56,639 nucleotides of DNA, taken from an uncultured Bacteroidales bacterium (GTDB lineage Bacteria > Bacteroidota > Bacteroidia > Bacteroidales > P3). The notes beneath the pieces were generated by a model that had not been told where the DNA came from, ran no database searches, and saw only the letters and a list, made by a program, of their open reading frames with translations. Position 1 is the stretch's first letter. The number at the start of each line of letters is the position of its first letter. Location: the NCBI GenBank assembly GCA_944321885.1, contig CALUNB010000011.1, positions 1-56,639 on the forward strand, written 5' to 3'. Both the position numbers and the translations under genes were made by a program. Below, in pieces: positions 1 through 12,229 of this stretch.

Positions 1-1724
<1,724 letters not shown>

Positions 1725-2492
1725 TTAACCTAAGAAGGAGGTAAGGGGGCTGCTGGCTTGGGCCGTGAACGTGGGCTGGGCCGGTTCGGCCTCGAAAGCC
1801 ATGCGTCCGGCTTCCACCGCCAGTTTGAAGGCTTGGGCCATCAGGACCGAGTTCCCGGCAACCGCCGTGGCAGTGTTGAGCATGATGGCGTCGGCCCCCA
1901 TTTCCATAGCCTCGGCGGCATGGGAGGGAAGCCCGATTCCGGCATCGATGATGACCGGTACATTGCTCTGGCGGATGATGATTTCAATCATGTCCTTGTT
2001 CCTCAGTCCCCGGTTGCTGCCAATCGGGGCGGCCAAAGGCATCACGGTGGCGGCTCCGGCCTCTTCCAAAAGCTTGCAGAGCACGGGGTCGGCCTGGACA
2101 TAAGGCAGCACGACAAATCCTTGTTTTACAAGTTCCCGTGTCGCTTTCAAGGTTTCTACCGGGTCGGGAAGCAGGTATTTGGAATCCGGATGGATTTCAA
2201 GTTTTATCCAATGGGTTCCCAGGGCTTCCTTGGCCAGTTGGGCGGCCAGGATGGCTTCTTCGGCCGTACGGGCTCCCGAGGTATTGGGCAGGAACGTCAC
2301 GCCGCAACGACGGATATGGGCCATCATGTCGTCTTGTTCGTTTCCCGTGTCGATGCGTTTGAGGGCTGCCGTGACCATTTCGGCCCCGGAGGCTTTGATG
2401 GCTTCTTCCATCAGGCGGTTGGAACTGTATTTGCCCGTTCCCATGATCAGGCGGGAACTGAATTCCTTTCCGGCGATGACTAATTTTTTCAT
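1725..2492 (-). CDS. thiG: Thiazole synthase ThiG
   Basis: ThiG condenses deoxyxylulose 5-phosphate, dehydroglycine and ThiS-thiocarboxylate to make the thiazole half of thiamin. The 255-residue product has the usual length and opens with the typical [22 protein letters not shown]. The lysine that forms the Schiff base with the sugar is expected at K97 in WIKLE. The phosphate-binding and C-terminal barrel motifs are clear: [13 protein letters not shown] and [22 protein letters not shown]. It lies between thiE and thiC on the minus strand. A thiS sulfur-carrier gene, often adjacent in other genomes, was not found in the spacers inside the window, so the sulfur carrier must be encoded elsewhere or beyond thiC. 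Confidence 0.96.
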   Translation of the reverse strand: MKKLVIAGKEFSSRLIMGTGKYSSNRLMEEAIKASGAEMVTAALKRIDTGNEQDDMMAHIRRCGVTFLPNTSGARTAEEAILAAQLAKEALGTHWIKLEIHPDSKYLLPDPVETLKATRELVKQGFVVLPYVQADPVLCKLLEEAGAATVMPLAAPIGSNRGLRNKDMIEIIIRQSNVPVIIDAGIGLPSHAAEAMEMGADAIMLNTATAVAGNSVLMAQAFKLAVEAGRMAFEAEPAQPTFTAQASSPLTSFLG

Positions 2493-2822
2493 ATTCGGTA
2501 TTTTTTTTTGTTTCTTTTTTTTCGGGCGAACCCATCGGGTACTCCCTCCGGCTTTGTTCCGGTGTGTCCTTAGGGCCGGTTCCCGTTCTTCCTTCTTTCC
2601 GGGCGAAGCCGGTTTGTTTTTCCGGGCGAACCGAGGGCGGTTGGAGGCTGGGCGGACGTTTTTCAGTATCGTCCGTTTCGTGTTTTACGGTCGAGTTTTA
2701 CGGTCGAGCCCGGACACTTTTCAGCCGAATCCGAGTCGTTTTGCCGCGTGCTTCGGTGCCTATGGCCGCAACCGTCCGTTTTTTTGTCTGCCGGGAGCTT
2801 CCGTTCGCGTTTCCTGGATGGT
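2493..2822 (-). other. 330-bp thiG-thiE spacer without a recognisable gene
   Basis: This spacer lies inside the thi operon and is unusually long for it. No frame on either strand reads as ThiS or another thi protein. It contains a tandem pair of TTTTACGGTCGAG (about 2692-2717) and several related CGGGCGAA(G/C)C units around 2522, 2600 and 2620. The pyrimidine-rich composition on the plus strand and the short repeats suggest non-coding or decayed sequence. Confidence 0.5.
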
Positions 2823-3473
2823 TCAGATGCTGTGCAACAGTTTTTCGCTGAACGCCTTGGCCGTAGCTTGCGGGTCTTCGGCTTTGAGCAGGGCCGAACT
2901 GATGGCAATCCCATGCACGCCGCAGGACATCAGGTCTGGGCAATCTTCCGGAAGAATCCCGCCTATGGCGTAAACTGGAAGCTCCAGATGGTGTTCCCGG
3001 GCTTTTTGCATGCGTTGCCGGTAGCCTTCCAGTCCCAAAATAGGACTGAGGTTTTCCTTGGTCGTGGTGAAACGGTAGGGACCCAAGCCGATGTAATCCC
3101 CTCCGGCAGCTTTGATTTCCAGCATGTCTTCCCAGTTGTTGGCCGTGCCGCCAATCAAAAAATCCGGGCCGAGGATTTTCCGGGCTTCGCGGATAGGCAT
3201 GTCGTTCTTGCCTAAATGCACCCCGTCGGCTTTGAGGCTTTTGGCTAATTCCACATGGTCGTCAATCACGAAAAGGGCCTTGTAGGCGCGGCAGAGTTCC
3301 TGGACGTGCAAGGCTTCCTGGCGGCACTCTTCCTCATGGGCATGTTTGAGCCGGAACTGGATCCAGCGGATGCCGCAGGAAAGGGCCAGCAGGGCAGATT
3401 CCCCGGTCGTGTAGTGTTCATCAGCGTGGGTGATGAATTGTATTTTGGGTAGGCGTTGACGTTCGATGGGCAT
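2823..3473 (-). CDS. thiE: Thiamin-phosphate synthase ThiE
   Basis: ThiE couples hydroxymethylpyrimidine pyrophosphate to thiazole phosphate to give thiamin monophosphate. The 216-residue product is a typical TIM barrel. It shows the substrate motif QFRLK (residues 39-43), IDDHVELA (70-77), GVHLGKND (84-91) and the diphosphate-binding segment GLGPYRFTTTK (129-139), ending with YAIGGI. The frame stays open far upstream, but family similarity starts at the ATG at 3473 (MPIERQRLPKIQF). The preceding residues look like translated spacer. It lies 190 bp downstream of the divergent ThiE/TenI-like gene and upstream of thiG. Confidence 0.93.
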   Translation of the reverse strand: MPIERQRLPKIQFITHADEHYTTGESALLALSCGIRWIQFRLKHAHEEECRQEALHVQELCRAYKALFVIDDHVELAKSLKADGVHLGKNDMPIREARKILGPDFLIGGTANNWEDMLEIKAAGGDYIGLGPYRFTTTKENLSPILGLEGYRQRMQKAREHHLELPVYAIGGILPEDCPDLMSCGVHGIAISSALLKAEDPQATAKAFSEKLLHSI

Positions 3474-3664
3474 TGTTGCGTGTTTTGTGCGGTGTGTGGT
3501 GATAGGCAATTCGCTCTCTGCGCCTTGCATCTCTCGACAAACCGCGAAAGGAGTACTCAAAGGTTTTATCTGGCTGCAAGCGTTCTTTCGCTTCAAAGAG
3601 GCGAGTGTCGGGCCGTTCCTCTTGCACGGAGGTTGCATTTTATCGGTTGCAACTGTCTTCCGTT

Positions 3665-4498
3665 TCAAAGGGCGAGGAACAGGTTTTCCAGCTTTTTTCC
3701 CAACTCTTTCAAGTCCCCGTCCTGGGCGAAGTCTTTCCAAAGGCATCCCAATAAGGCGGCCCCGCCGAAACCGTATTGCCGGACTTGGTCCAGATTCCCG
3801 GCATCCACACCGCCGAGGGCGAAGACTTGGTGGTCCAAGACACCTTGTCGGCGGGCTTCTTCCAAGGCACTCTCGCTGAACGCACGGGTATAGCCTTTTT
3901 TGGAAATGCTGTCGAACAGAGGGCTCAGGAATACATAATCGCAATGCGTCTTGTATTCGCGCACTTCCTCGAAGTTGTGGCAGGAGGCACTGTGGGGCAG
4001 GGAATGCTTTGCCTGGCCTTCGGTGTCGTTTGCCGGATTGGGACTTCTCGTTTCCTTTCTCGTGGAACCCTGCGCTTCGGGAAAGTTTGCGAAAGTGGCA
4101 TTTGCCTTTCTTTCGTCCTCCGCCTCCCATTGCCGGAATGTTTGCAGGTTCCGCCGGTTCAAGTGGAAACCTTGCAAATTCCAAGCCTCTACCAGTTCCA
4201 AATGGTCGTGCAAGCGGATTTTGGAGCGGCAAGCAGGGCTGAGTTTTTGCAACAAGGCTTCGGTGTCGGTCCGGTTCCAAGCGGGCTTCCTCAAATGGAG
4301 GGCCTTGAACGGGAAACGGGCCAGCAACTCCAATGCCTCGCTTTCGCCGGGAAGTCTTTCCGGCCAGGACAAGGCCACCAAGGCGAAGGAGCGTCCGGCT
4401 TCCCGGAAAGTCCCGGGAATGGATACGGATGGGGATGCGGCAGCATCCGGCAGTCGTTTTCCAGCTTCCGTTACAGCCCGTTGCTGGCTTTGAGTCAT
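3665..4498 (-). CDS. Divergent ThiE/TenI-like thiamin phosphate synthase family protein
   Basis: First gene after the TPP riboswitch. The 277-residue product keeps the ThiE/TenI barrel landmarks in order: HLRKP (68-72), RLHDH (95-99), FHLN (111-114), SASCHNFEEV (170-179), VFLSPLFDSISKKGY (189-203) and FALGGV (226-231). The SPxFDSxSKxGY loop is characteristic of the TenI-like paralogues found beside true ThiE in Bacteroidales. Those are annotated as thiamin phosphate synthase or thiazole tautomerase; the activity here is not established. Two oddities stand out. There is a charged, low-complexity insertion of about 45 residues (roughly 125-168) where relatives have a short loop, and an N-terminal extension of about 38 residues. 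No internal ATG offers a shorter start. Confidence 0.8.
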   Translation of the reverse strand: MTQSQQRAVTEAGKRLPDAAASPSVSIPGTFREAGRSFALVALSWPERLPGESEALELLARFPFKALHLRKPAWNRTDTEALLQKLSPACRSKIRLHDHLELVEAWNLQGFHLNRRNLQTFRQWEAEDERKANATFANFPEAQGSTRKETRSPNPANDTEGQAKHSLPHSASCHNFEEVREYKTHCDYVFLSPLFDSISKKGYTRAFSESALEEARRQGVLDHQVFALGGVDAGNLDQVRQYGFGGAALLGCLWKDFAQDGDLKELGKKLENLFLAL

Positions 4499-4547
4499 GG
4501 TCGTTCGTCGAAAAAAGGTTATACGGGGAAAGCTAAGAAAGAAACCG

Positions 4548-4622
4548 GGGACATCCCTGCGTCGGCATTACCCGCATCAGGTTCAATGGGTCTGATCTCA
4601 GCCTTTCGGCACCCCTGTCGTT
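4548..4622 (-). promoter_or_regulatory. TPP riboswitch (THI element)
   Basis: Read on the minus strand this segment carries the THI-box landmarks in order: ACAGGGGTGCC, GGCTGAGATC, ACCCATTGAACCTGAT, GGGTAATGCC and GACGCAGGGATGTCC. The closing P1 helix pairs GACA (plus-strand 4616-4619) with TGTC (4550-4553). It precedes the first thi gene by about 50 nt, so it should control the ThiE/TenI-like, thiE, thiG and thiC genes. No clear rho-independent terminator is visible in the 50-nt expression platform. That suggests control of translation initiation or a cryptic terminator; this is inference. Confidence 0.95.
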
Positions 4623-4671
4623 CGTACGGCTTCCCGCGGCATCAAGGAGGCCGCGGAACCGGAAAGCGTTG

Positions 4672-4679
4672 CAAAAATA
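4672..4679 (-). promoter_or_regulatory. -7 promoter element of the thi operon
   Basis: The minus strand reads TATTTTTG, matching the Bacteroidetes -7 element TAnnTTTG, about 50 bp upstream of the riboswitch aptamer. No TTTG -33 box is seen at the expected spacing. It lies 20 bp from an opposing -7 element, so the two promoters are back to back. Confidence 0.55.
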
Positions 4680-4699
4680 AGTTTTTTTCCGATACGAGC

Positions 4700-4707
4700 T
4701 ATCTTTG
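4700..4707 (+). promoter_or_regulatory. -7 promoter element of the acetyltransferase gene
   Basis: TATCTTTG matches TAnnTTTG exactly and ends only 8 bp before the ATG at 4716, so the transcript would have a leader of just a few bases or none. No good -33 box is seen upstream. Confidence 0.55.
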
Positions 4708-5241
4708 CCTCCAAGATGGAAACACAAGGAATTTCTTTGGAAACGGAACGCCTGATACTCCGGCCTTGGAGGGAGTCCGATGCCGCCTCCCTTTACAAAT
4801 ATGCCCGGGATCCCGATGTGGGGCCGAAAGCAGGCTGGCCCCCGCATGTTTCGGTGGAACATAGTTTGGAAATCATCCAGACCGTTTTCGCCGCGCCCGA
4901 AACCTATGCGGTCGTGCTCAAGGCAACAGGCGAAGCAGTGGGTTGCGCCGGCATTCTGCGGGGCGAAGCCATGAATGGCGAGGCCATGGCGGCCGAGGAT
5001 GCGGAATTGGGCTATTGGATAGGAAAGCCTTATTGGGGGAAAGGCTTGATTCCGGAAGCCGTGCGATGCCTGTTGAGGCGCTGTTTTTCCGATTTGGGCG
5101 TGAAAGCGGTATGGGGCGTGTACTACGAGGGGAACCACGCTTCAGGCCGGGTCATGGAAAAATGCGGCTTGCGCTTCCACCATACGGAAAAGGACAAGCT
5201 TTCCCCCCTTGGTGACCGGCGGACGGAACACCACCTGCGGA

Positions 5242-7128
<1,887 letters not shown>

Positions 7129-7222
7129 CCTGCTCGGGGATTACGGGTTGGTACTTTTGTCGTTTTGGGAAGCCGGGGCGGGATACCCGTCCGGACTCGG
7201 TGGCCGGATTTGGCTTGGTTTG

Positions 7223-7254
7223 CAAAAATAGTCTTTTTTGAAAATATCGATATT
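7223..7254 (-). promoter_or_regulatory. ftsH promoter region with a 12-bp palindrome
   Basis: The minus strand carries TATTTTTG (plus 7223-7230), a match to TAnnTTTG, about 95 bp before the ftsH ATG. Twelve base pairs further upstream is a perfect palindrome AATATCGATATT (7243-7254), positioned where a -33 box or an operator would lie. The surrounding 80 bp are much richer in A and T than the rest of the window. Regulator binding to the palindrome is conjecture. Confidence 0.4.
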
Positions 7255-7414
7255 AAAGAAAGGTTAAAAAAACTTAATAAGGTGGTAATTTATAAATAAA
7301 ATTTATGAAATGGCAAACACGGGGCGTTTTTTTGGTGGAATCCTGTAGTCCGCTTTGGTCGGAATTGGTTGCGTAATCTGTAATCCGTGTGGGATGTCTT
7401 CTTTTTCCGCTTCC

Positions 7415-7422
7415 TAATTTTG
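7415..7422 (+). promoter_or_regulatory. -7 promoter element of the alcohol dehydrogenase gene
   Basis: TAATTTTG matches TAnnTTTG, 78 bp upstream of the dehydrogenase ATG at 7500. No TTTG box is visible at 19-21 bp spacing. Confidence 0.45.
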
Positions 7423-7499
7423 CCGTGCCGGAACAGGTTTTAGACGGGGAAACGGATTTCAAAAAAACGGATTTCAAACAAAAAGAAAGGAGACACGAT

Positions 7500-8654
7500 A
7501 TGGACGGATTCAATTTCCAATATCCGGTAAGGCAGCATTTCGGGAAAGGATGCGCCGAAAACGCTCTCAAGGCGGAAATGCCGCATGCGGGCAAACGGAT
7601 CATGTTGGCGTACGGGGGCGGTTCTTTGAAACGGAGCGGCCTCTACGACAAAATCAGGGCTTGGTTGCAGGAATGCGGCAAGGAGGTGGTCGATTTCGGG
7701 GGAATCCTGCCCAATCCAACCTACGCCAAAGTGCAGGAAGGGGCCCGTTTGGCCCGGGAACAGCATGTCGAATTCATTTTAGCCGTGGGCGGCGGTTCGG
7801 TCATGGACTGTTGCAAGATTATTTCGGCCCAGGCTCGTTTGGACGAGGACGTTTGGGACATGCAGTACCGGGAGCACCGTTTCCCGGACGTTTTCGTGCC
7901 GATGGGCGTTGTTGTGACGGCTTCCGGCACGGGGGCGGAACAGAACAACGGGGCCGTGATTACCCACGAGGAAAAGAAGTTGAAACAGGCTTTGGTGGGA
8001 GCTTATCCTTCGTTCGCCATCCTGGACAGCGATTTGATCAAGACCCTTCCGATGAAGCAGGTAATCAGCGGGGCTTTCGATACCTTGAGCCATTGTATGG
8101 AGACCTATATGGGGTCGCCTTTGACCACCAACCTCTCGGACGAAATCAATGAAGCGGTCATGCGGAACGTCATTACCCGGCTCCGGGCCTTGATGGCCAA
8201 TCCGGAGGATGATTTCGCACGGGGCGAATTGATGTGGGCTTCGGCCATGGCGGAAAACGGCCTGCTCAAATTGGGGAAACGGACCGATTTCCAATGCCAT
8301 ATGGTGGAACATGCCGTGGGAGCCTATACGGACTGCAACCACGGTCAGGGTTTGGCGGTCATCCATCCGGCGCTTTACCGTCGCATGTTGCCGGAGGGAA
8401 AGGTGAAGTTCGCCCGCATGGGACGGGCCGTCTGGGGCGTGGAAGGTGGTTCGGAGGAAGAAACCGCCGCCTTGGCCATCGACGCGCTCGAAGATTTCAT
8501 CCAAGAAATCGGGATGCCGCTCCGTTGGCATGAGATGGGCATCACGGACGAGTCGGTTTTACGGGCGGCAGCCGATACTTGCCTGCTTATGCCGGGTTGT
8601 TGCAAGCGGTTCAGCCGGGACGAGATTTTCGAGGCTTTGCGGGAACGCTTGTAA
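7500..8654 (+). CDS. Iron-containing alcohol dehydrogenase (YqhD/butanol dehydrogenase type)
   Basis: NAD(P)H-dependent reductase of the group III metal-dependent alcohol dehydrogenases, interconverting aldehydes and alcohols. The 384-residue product opens MDGFNFQYPVRQHFGKG, as in YqhD-like enzymes. It contains the cofactor-binding GGGSVMDCCK (about 97-106) and PMGVVVTASGTGAEQNN. The metal-binding region is GAFDTLSHCMETY (about 191-203) followed by the NHGQGLAVIHPA histidine region (about 280-291). The frame is open further upstream, but the ATG at 7500 is preceded by AAAGGAGA, a good ribosome-binding site for this phylum, and is where family similarity begins. It is divergent from ftsH. The physiological substrate cannot be told from sequence. 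Confidence 0.93.
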   Translation: MDGFNFQYPVRQHFGKGCAENALKAEMPHAGKRIMLAYGGGSLKRSGLYDKIRAWLQECGKEVVDFGGILPNPTYAKVQEGARLAREQHVEFILAVGGGSVMDCCKIISAQARLDEDVWDMQYREHRFPDVFVPMGVVVTASGTGAEQNNGAVITHEEKKLKQALVGAYPSFAILDSDLIKTLPMKQVISGAFDTLSHCMETYMGSPLTTNLSDEINEAVMRNVITRLRALMANPEDDFARGELMWASAMAENGLLKLGKRTDFQCHMVEHAVGAYTDCNHGQGLAVIHPALYRRMLPEGKVKFARMGRAVWGVEGGSEEETAALAIDALEDFIQEIGMPLRWHEMGITDESVLRAAADTCLLMPGCCKRFSRDEIFEALRERL

Positions 8655-8677
8655 AGGATTCCAATCGGTTTTGGGCG

Positions 8678-8685
8678 TATCTTTG
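8678..8685 (+). promoter_or_regulatory. -7 promoter element of the nuclease-helicase gene
   Basis: TATCTTTG matches TAnnTTTG and lies 48 bp upstream of the ATG at 8734, only 23 bp after the stop of the dehydrogenase. This supports separate transcription of the helicase gene and a start at 8734 rather than inside the dehydrogenase gene. Confidence 0.5.
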
Positions 8686-8733
8686 CAAAAATGGCCAAAG
8701 GGCAGTTGCCCCGATGCCCGGAAAACAAACGCG

Positions 8734-11700
8734 ATGGATACGTATCGAACCGAAGAAAATGGCGTGGAATATGACGGGAAACCCGTAGCCGGGGATTATT
8801 TCCGCCATCTGGAGCGCGACATGGAAGATTTCCAGGACAGGGAAACGGGTTTCCATACGCTCTATGCCCGTTTACAGGTGGTTTTCCAGCAATTGGTTTA
8901 CCAGCAAGTACAGGACAAAAGCTTGAAATTCTCCGGCTTTTTCCCGAAAGTGGACTACATGCTCAAGGCCTTGGGTTGCAGCAAGGCCGAGGCCGGACGG
9001 GTCCATGATATGCGGAAACGTTTCGAACAGGCGGAAAGCCTTGCGGAAAATGAGCTTGGGACGTTTTACCTGCATGATGTGAAGACCCTTGCCCTGTTGG
9101 TGAGCCGGGTTTTTGCCCGGAGCCCGGTTCCGGAAAAGCTGTGGAAACACTTCCCGGAACAGGAATATCCCCGGATGCGGATTTCCCGGGAATGGGCCGG
9201 CGACTGCCTGCGCGTATCGGTGCGGACTTGGGACGATACCTATTTGTATGTCGTCCCGGAGCAGGGGGAAGAGCGGACTCTCAAAGTAAAATACGGGGGT
9301 GGCGAAGCAGAGGATTGGGCCTACTTGAAACCGATGCTTTCGCCTGGCATCCCGCTCAACCTGATTCGGCCGAGGATGGAAGAGGGCGTGTTGTTTCCGG
9401 AACAAATCGTGTTCATGCCGGATTACCTCGTGGACGTTTCGGCTCTTGCCGCCTGTTTCGAGAATTATGCGGTTTCGCCTTTGGTCCATCTGTTGAACAA
9501 AATCAAGCCTGCTCCCGATTCGAGTGCCATTTTGTTGGGGAACTTCGCCAGCCAGCTCCTGGACCAGGAAGTCAATTTCGGCGACATGGATGTACCATAT
9601 TCCAAGTTGATACGGACTTTCTTCAAAAAAAACGCGATAGCTTTGGCCAGTTGTCCCGATTTGGATTCCCGTTTCCACGAGAAGGCACGTTTGCAGCAGC
9701 AGAACATACACAAAGCTGTGTATGAGGGTTTGGGAAAACAGGTCAAAGGCTTCGATTTTTCCCAAGTGGTCCTGGAGCCTTCCTTCTTTTGCGAGATGTT
9801 GGGTTTGCAGGGCCGTATGGACTTGTTGCAGGCCGACTACCGGGTTTTGCTGGAGCAGAAATCGGGCAAGGGAGGCTTTCCCGGGACCTCGGATCCGGAG
9901 CATCCCCGTCATCAGGAAAAACACTATGTGCAGCTCTTGCTGTATCTGGCGGTCCTGCACTATGGTTTCCATATCGGGAACCAGGATATTTATGCCTTCC
10001 TGCTTTATTCCCGTTACAAGCAAGGCCTGCTTCTTGAAGGTCCATCCCCCGCTCTGCTGCATACGATTTTCGAGATTCGTAACAAATTGGTATATTGTGA
10101 ACTGGAATATGCCCAAGAGGGTTTTCGCATTTTAGAGAACTTGCGTCCGGAGGATTTCAAGCAAAGATGGGTGGGAGAGCGTTTCTGGCATGGATATGTG
10201 TATCCCCGACTGGTGGAGATCTTGGAGCCTGTTCAGCAGGCTTCGGCTTTGGAACGCGCTTATTATTTCCGTTTCCTGACGTTTGTGGAGAACGAGCATG
10301 TTTTGTCCAAGCTGGGCGACAAGGTCCGGGGTGGGACGGGGCAGGCTTCGTTCTGGAGAGATTCCTTGGAAGAGAAAAAGTTGGCCGGTAACATCTACAC
10401 CGGTTTGCAGATTTCCGCTCTCCAAGGGGATGAAGCGGGCCGGGTGAGCCGGATTCTTTTGAAGTTCGACCCTCTTTCGGAGGAGAACCACACGGATGCG
10501 GACATTTCCAATTTCCGTCCCGGGGATATCGTGGTGCTATATCCTTACGAACAAGGCCGGGAACCCGATGTCCGTGCCACGATGGTCCATCGGGCCACGA
10601 TCCTACATCTCGATTCCAACAGCATTGAAATCCAACTTCGTGCGGCCCAATCCAATGTGGGTGTTTTCAGAAAAGCGGGAAATTACCGTTGGGCTTTGGA
10701 ACACGATTTCATGGATTCCTCTTTCAGTTCGTTGTACAAGGGGCTGCATGCGTTTTTGTCGGCGAGCCAAGCGCGCAGGGACCTCTTGCTCTGCCAACGG
10801 CCACCTGGAACGGAACGTGGTGTGGAACGGGTAGGCGAGTACGGGAACGAGGCGTTCAACCTCCTGGTCCATCGGGCCAAGGCGGCCAAGGATTTTTTCC
10901 TGGTGGCCGGTCCTCCAGGCACGGGCAAGACATCCTACGGCTTGATGAACATCCTCAAAGAGACCTTGGCCGCTGATCCGGCGGCTTCGGTCTTGCTTTT
11001 GGCCTATACCAACCGGGCCGTGGACGAGATTTGCGGCAAATTGCAGGAAAACGACCCTCCCATCGGTTTCCTCCGGATCGGAGGTTCGTTGACTTGTGCT
11101 CCTGCTTATTCTGGATTTTTGTTGGAAAACCGGGTTAAGGAGTGCCGGAATGTGGAAGAAATCAAGGCTTTGATACGGAATACAAGGGTTTTTGCGGGAA
11201 CCAGCACGGCTTTGAATTCCCAAACCGGCTTGTTCCGGCTTAAGAAATTCGATTTGGCCATTGTGGACGAAGCTTCCCAGATTCTGGAACCCCATTTGAT
11301 TGGAATCCTGAGCGCCCGGCATGGTTCGGAGGAAGCCGTCCGGAAATTCGTCCTGATTGGGGACCACAAACAGCTCCCGGCCGTGGTGCAGCAGGGCGAA
11401 GAGGAATCCTTGGTGCGGGAACCCGGATTGCGGGAAATCGGGCTGTTGGATTGCCGTCATTCCCTGTTCGAGCGGCTTTGGCGCAAGTACCGGGATGATG
11501 CCTCGGTGGCTTTCTTGCTCAAGCGGCAAGGCCGCATGCATCCCGGTATTTCCGCTTTCGTCAATCGGGCTTTCTACCAGGGGCTGTTGGAGGAGGTCCC
11601 GCTTCCTCACCAACAAAGGGATTTGGCACCCGATGCCCGGGGCAGGGATGGAATCGAGACCTTGCTGTTGCGCCATCGTTTGTTCTTCGTGGCTTCGCCC

Positions 11701-12201
11701 AAGCCTTGCAAACCGGTGTCCGACAAGGTGAACCTGGTCGAAGCGGAGATGATTGCCGCGACCGTCAAGCGGGTCTATGATTTATGGGCGGGGCGGTTCG
11801 AGCCGGAAAAGACCGTGGGGGTCATCGTGCCTTACCGGAACCAGATTTCGGCGGTGCGCCAGGCTTTGGCGGCCTACGGTATCCCGGAATTGTGCCGGAT
11901 TACGATAGATACGGTGGAACGCTACCAGGGAAGCCAACGGGATGTCATCGTGTATGGTTTCACCATCCAGGAGGAATACCAGCTGGCTTTTCTGGCCGGG
12001 AGCGTTTTCGAGGAGGACGGTTTGCGTATCGACCGCAAGTTGAACGTTGCCTTGACAAGGGCCAAGGAAAACATGGTTCTGACCGGCAATCCGGCCTTGT
12101 TGGAAAAGAACCTTGTTTTCAGGAATTTGTTGGAATACGTAAAGGCGGAAGGAGTATACTTTTCGATGGATCCCGGGACTTATGTCCGAGGAGCGTTCTG
12201 A
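8734..12201 (+). CDS. Dna2-like PD-(D/E)XK nuclease / superfamily 1 helicase
   Basis: A 1155-residue protein fusing a RecB/Cas4-type nuclease to an SF1B helicase, the architecture of eukaryotic Dna2. The nuclease core shows GRMD (D363), EQK (E374-x-K376) and the QLLLY motif of the RecB family. A nucleic-acid-binding barrel-like linker follows. The helicase has Walker A GPPGTGKT (726-733), Walker B IVDEASQ (DEAS at 845-848), motif III GDHKQLPAV, motif IV VIVPYRNQ, motif V TVERYQGSQRDV and motif VI LNVALTRAKENM. Its job is likely flap or end processing during replication or repair. The four cysteines that hold an iron-sulfur cluster in Dna2 and Cas4 are not obvious here. The start at 8734 follows a promoter-like element; upstream open frame overlaps the dehydrogenase gene and was not used. 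Confidence 0.88.
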   Translation: MDTYRTEENGVEYDGKPVAGDYFRHLERDMEDFQDRETGFHTLYARLQVVFQQLVYQQVQDKSLKFSGFFPKVDYMLKALGCSKAEAGRVHDMRKRFEQAESLAENELGTFYLHDVKTLALLVSRVFARSPVPEKLWKHFPEQEYPRMRISREWAGDCLRVSVRTWDDTYLYVVPEQGEERTLKVKYGGGEAEDWAYLKPMLSPGIPLNLIRPRMEEGVLFPEQIVFMPDYLVDVSALAACFENYAVSPLVHLLNKIKPAPDSSAILLGNFASQLLDQEVNFGDMDVPYSKLIRTFFKKNAIALASCPDLDSRFHEKARLQQQNIHKAVYEGLGKQVKGFDFSQVVLEPSFFCEMLGLQGRMDLLQADYRVLLEQKSGKGGFPGTSDPEHPRHQEKHYVQLLLYLAVLHYGFHIGNQDIYAFLLYSRYKQGLLLEGPSPALLHTIFEIRNKLVYCELEYAQEGFRILENLRPEDFKQRWVGERFWHGYVYPRLVEILEPVQQASALERAYYFRFLTFVENEHVLSKLGDKVRGGTGQASFWRDSLEEKKLAGNIYTGLQISALQGDEAGRVSRILLKFDPLSEENHTDADISNFRPGDIVVLYPYEQGREPDVRATMVHRATILHLDSNSIEIQLRAAQSNVGVFRKAGNYRWALEHDFMDSSFSSLYKGLHAFLSASQARRDLLLCQRPPGTERGVERVGEYGNEAFNLLVHRAKAAKDFFLVAGPPGTGKTSYGLMNILKETLAADPAASVLLLAYTNRAVDEICGKLQENDPPIGFLRIGGSLTCAPAYSGFLLENRVKECRNVEEIKALIRNTRVFAGTSTALNSQTGLFRLKKFDLAIVDEASQILEPHLIGILSARHGSEEAVRKFVLIGDHKQLPAVVQQGEEESLVREPGLREIGLLDCRHSLFERLWRKYRDDASVAFLLKRQGRMHPGISAFVNRAFYQGLLEEVPLPHQQRDLAPDARGRDGIETLLLRHRLFFVASPKPCKPVSDKVNLVEAEMIAATVKRVYDLWAGRFEPEKTVGVIVPYRNQISAVRQALAAYGIPELCRITIDTVERYQGSQRDVIVYGFTIQEEYQLAFLAGSVFEEDGLRIDRKLNVALTRAKENMVLTGNPALLEKNLVFRNLLEYVKAEGVYFSMDPGTYVRGAF

Positions 12202-12229
12202 GCCTTTTCCGGGAATGCCGTAGGAAAGA

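Noticed and set aside
2823..4280. Apparent 485-residue fusion of ThiE with an upstream extension
   Set aside because: The extension is the antisense-like translation of the neighbouring gene and spacer; ThiE similarity starts at the ATG at 3473.
7304..7375. Possible 23-codon ORF before the alcohol dehydrogenase gene
   Set aside because: It lies upstream of the likely promoter at 7415, has no ribosome-binding site and no recognisable peptide.
8446..8733. N-terminal extension of the nuclease-helicase into the dehydrogenase gene
   Set aside because: The extension lies inside the dehydrogenase coding sequence in another frame, and a -7 promoter element lies between the genes.
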